Of a stretch of DNA of 6,531 nucleotides, positions 5,842 through 6,531 are shown piece by piece. The translations under genes and the position numbers were made by a program. Below the pieces are notes generated by a model. It had not been told where the DNA came from. It was given only the letters and a program-made list of their open reading frames with translations, and did no database searches. The DNA comes from CAYLXU01 sp964388055 (GTDB lineage: Bacteria > Patescibacteriota > Minisyncoccia > UBA6257 > JACRHW01): positions 1 through 6,531 of the forward strand of contig CAYLXU010000045.1 of the NCBI GenBank assembly GCA_964388055.1. Reading direction: 5' to 3'. Every line of letters starts with the position of its first letter. Positions within the stretch are counted from its first letter, which is position 1.

Positions 5842-6341
5842 TGAAGATTCGACATTTTTTGCTTCTTGTGTGTGTAACTATTTCAATGTTTTGTATGGTT
5901 CCGGCACACGGAAAAAGCGTGAAACGATCAAATGAAAGCGATGTGGGAGCGGATCGCATTATACGGCTTGTTCGTACAGATGAGATCCAATATCTTCGAT
6001 ACGTTCTTCGTGTGGCTGAAAAAGAGGAAGATTTTCAAAAGATGTTTGAGGTCATTCGTAGGTTTTGTGAAGACTTTAATGTGGTGTGTGTGTCCGTCGG
6101 CGGGGGTTCTCCAGAAGCGAAAAAAGAGGACATTGCTCTTATTAAAACAATACTTTCGGACGAAGAAGTGATAAATTGTTTCTGGAAGCTTACTGATGCG
6201 AGAATTAAGGTTTTGGTTGTTTATCCAAAAAACGAAGAGGATGAAAGAGGTCTTGCAATAGGAACAATGTCACTGTTTGTTCCGTGGAACATTTCTGTTG
6301 AAGAATTAAGACAGTATTTTGGGCTGAAGAACACTCGTTAA
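5841..6341 (+). CDS. Exported protein of unknown function, 166 residues
   Basis: The protein begins at GTG, overlapping the previous stop by one base. Residues 1-24 look like a Sec signal peptide: a basic start (MKIRH), a hydrophobic core (FLLLVCVTISMFCMV) and an AHG site suggesting cleavage after residue 24. There is no lipobox; Cys11 and Cys18 lie inside the hydrophobic core. The mature part (~142 residues) is charged and appears alpha/beta: IIRLVRTDEIQYLRYVLRVAEKEEDF, a helix with a Cys (VIRRFCEDF), a strand VVCVSV, a GGGS turn, then ARIKVLVVYPKNEEDE, GLAIGTMSLFVPW and a C-terminal helix VEELRQYFGL. The last part (strand, loop, strand, SVEELRQYF) might be a small degradative or binding fold, but I recognise no family and see no conserved catalytic motif. 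It shares an operon with 5431-5841 and is followed by a strong terminator. Confidence 0.75.
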   Translation: MKIRHFLLLVCVTISMFCMVPAHGKSVKRSNESDVGADRIIRLVRTDEIQYLRYVLRVAEKEEDFQKMFEVIRRFCEDFNVVCVSVGGGSPEAKKEDIALIKTILSDEEVINCFWKLTDARIKVLVVYPKNEEDERGLAIGTMSLFVPWNISVEELRQYFGLKNTR

Positions 6342-6347
6342 TCGTAC

Positions 6348-6377
6348 AAAATACCGGCACATGCTGGTATTTTTTTT
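6348..6377 (+). terminator. Intrinsic terminator after the 5431-6341 pair
   Basis: AATACCGGC (6350-6358) pairs with GCTGGTATT (6363-6371) around an ACAT loop, 9 bp with one G-T wobble, followed by a run of T to 6377. An A-run just upstream (6348-6351) extends the stem with the T-tract and could allow function on the other strand, though no opposing gene is in view. Confidence 0.9.
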
Positions 6378-6397
6378 GTGGTGGTGAATTGTCTGTG

Positions 6398-6402
6398 AAG
6401 GG
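6398..6402 (+). promoter_or_regulatory. Ribosome binding site for the ATG at 6408
   Basis: AAGGG ends 5 bases before the ATG at 6408. It favours this ATG over the ATG at 6413, whose frame stops after two codons. Confidence 0.55.
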
Positions 6403-6407
6403 TGATT

Positions 6408-6531
6408 ATGATATGTTTTAAAGGTCGGTTAAGACGTGTTATAAAATTGTTTTTTGATATTTTTATGCCTGTTGTAATTCTTATTGCAGCATTAATTTTG
6501 GGGGGAGGCATAACTTCCGCAGTGCGTGCTT
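6408..6531 (+). CDS. N-terminus of a membrane-anchored or exported protein (3' truncated)
   Basis: An open frame starts at ATG 6408 with a fitting Shine-Dalgarno sequence and runs off the window after 41 codons. The visible part has a basic N-terminus (MICFKGRLRRVIKLFFD) and a hydrophobic core (IFMPVVILIAALILGGG) followed by ITSAVRA. This could be a signal peptide with an Ala-x-Ala-like end or a first membrane anchor. The family cannot be told from this much. It starts a new unit after the terminator at 6348; no clear promoter is seen in the 30 bases between them (TGGTGAATT near 6382-6390 is a poor match to the other promoters). Confidence 0.6.
   Translation, partial: MICFKGRLRRVIKLFFDIFMPVVILIAALILGGGITSAVRA

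Noticed and set aside
5431..6341. Phage-like hypothetical protein read as evidence of a prophage or toxin-antitoxin pair.
   Set aside because: No integrase, structural phage gene, attachment repeat, toxin fold or DNA-binding antitoxin motif is visible, and the second product is exported.
6372..6390. Third possible terminator-promoter junction, with T-run followed by GTGGTGGTGAATT.
   Set aside because: The hexamer (TGAATT or GTGAAT) is a poor -10, so I do not call a promoter here although the arrangement resembles the other two.

Overview
The window looks like a piece of a small, compact genome from the Candidate Phyla Radiation (Patescibacteria, probably a Parcubacteria-like lineage). This is inference. 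It rests on a GerMN-type C-terminus at the left edge, an HlyD-like adaptor with a helical insert (DDGIRNK...FFNNPR) of a kind I associate with Patescibacteria, short gaps between genes, extended -10 promoters, and a three-gene MacAB-type exporter with no outer-membrane channel gene beside it. All recognised genes are on the + strand. Complete genes read through without in-frame TGA, so there is no sign of a reassigned TGA code. No tRNA, rRNA, CRISPR array, IS element or attachment site was seen, and no gene-free stretch exceeds about 115 bases.

Layout. (1) 1-117 is the C-terminal end of a GerMN-like protein, followed by a strong hairpin terminator. (2) An extended -10 promoter drives 231-1394, a fusion of a nucleoside 2-deoxyribosyltransferase-like domain to a Nudix hydrolase domain, and then 1396-1659, a very small membrane protein with a four-cysteine zinc-ribbon pattern. 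A second strong terminator closes this unit. (3) A second, nearly identical extended -10 promoter sits so close to the ATG at 1726 that the exporter mRNA is probably leaderless. The exporter operon is adaptor (1726-3273), YHS-domain/ABC ATPase fusion (3277-4137) and MacB/FtsX-type permease (4139-5350), with gaps of 3 and 1 bases. (4) After 80 bases holding a weak hairpin and possible promoter elements come two unknown genes: 5431-5841, cytoplasmic, and 5841-6341, exported. They overlap by one base and end at a third good terminator. (5) A new gene encoding a membrane-anchored or exported protein starts at 6408 and runs off the window.

How they work together. The adaptor, ATPase and permease should form one tripartite MacAB-like export machine in the cytoplasmic membrane. 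The YHS domain at the ATPase N-terminus carries the cysteines expected of a metal-binding module, so metal sensing or metal-linked substrates are a reasonable hypothesis. The deoxyribosyltransferase-Nudix protein would act in the cytoplasm on nucleosides or nucleotide-sugar compounds, in salvage or cleanup. I see no functional link between these two units beyond adjacency. The most unusual items are the YHS-ABC fusion, the two-domain nucleotide enzyme with a degenerate Nudix box, and the paired terminator-promoter junctions, one of which leads to a probable leaderless message.
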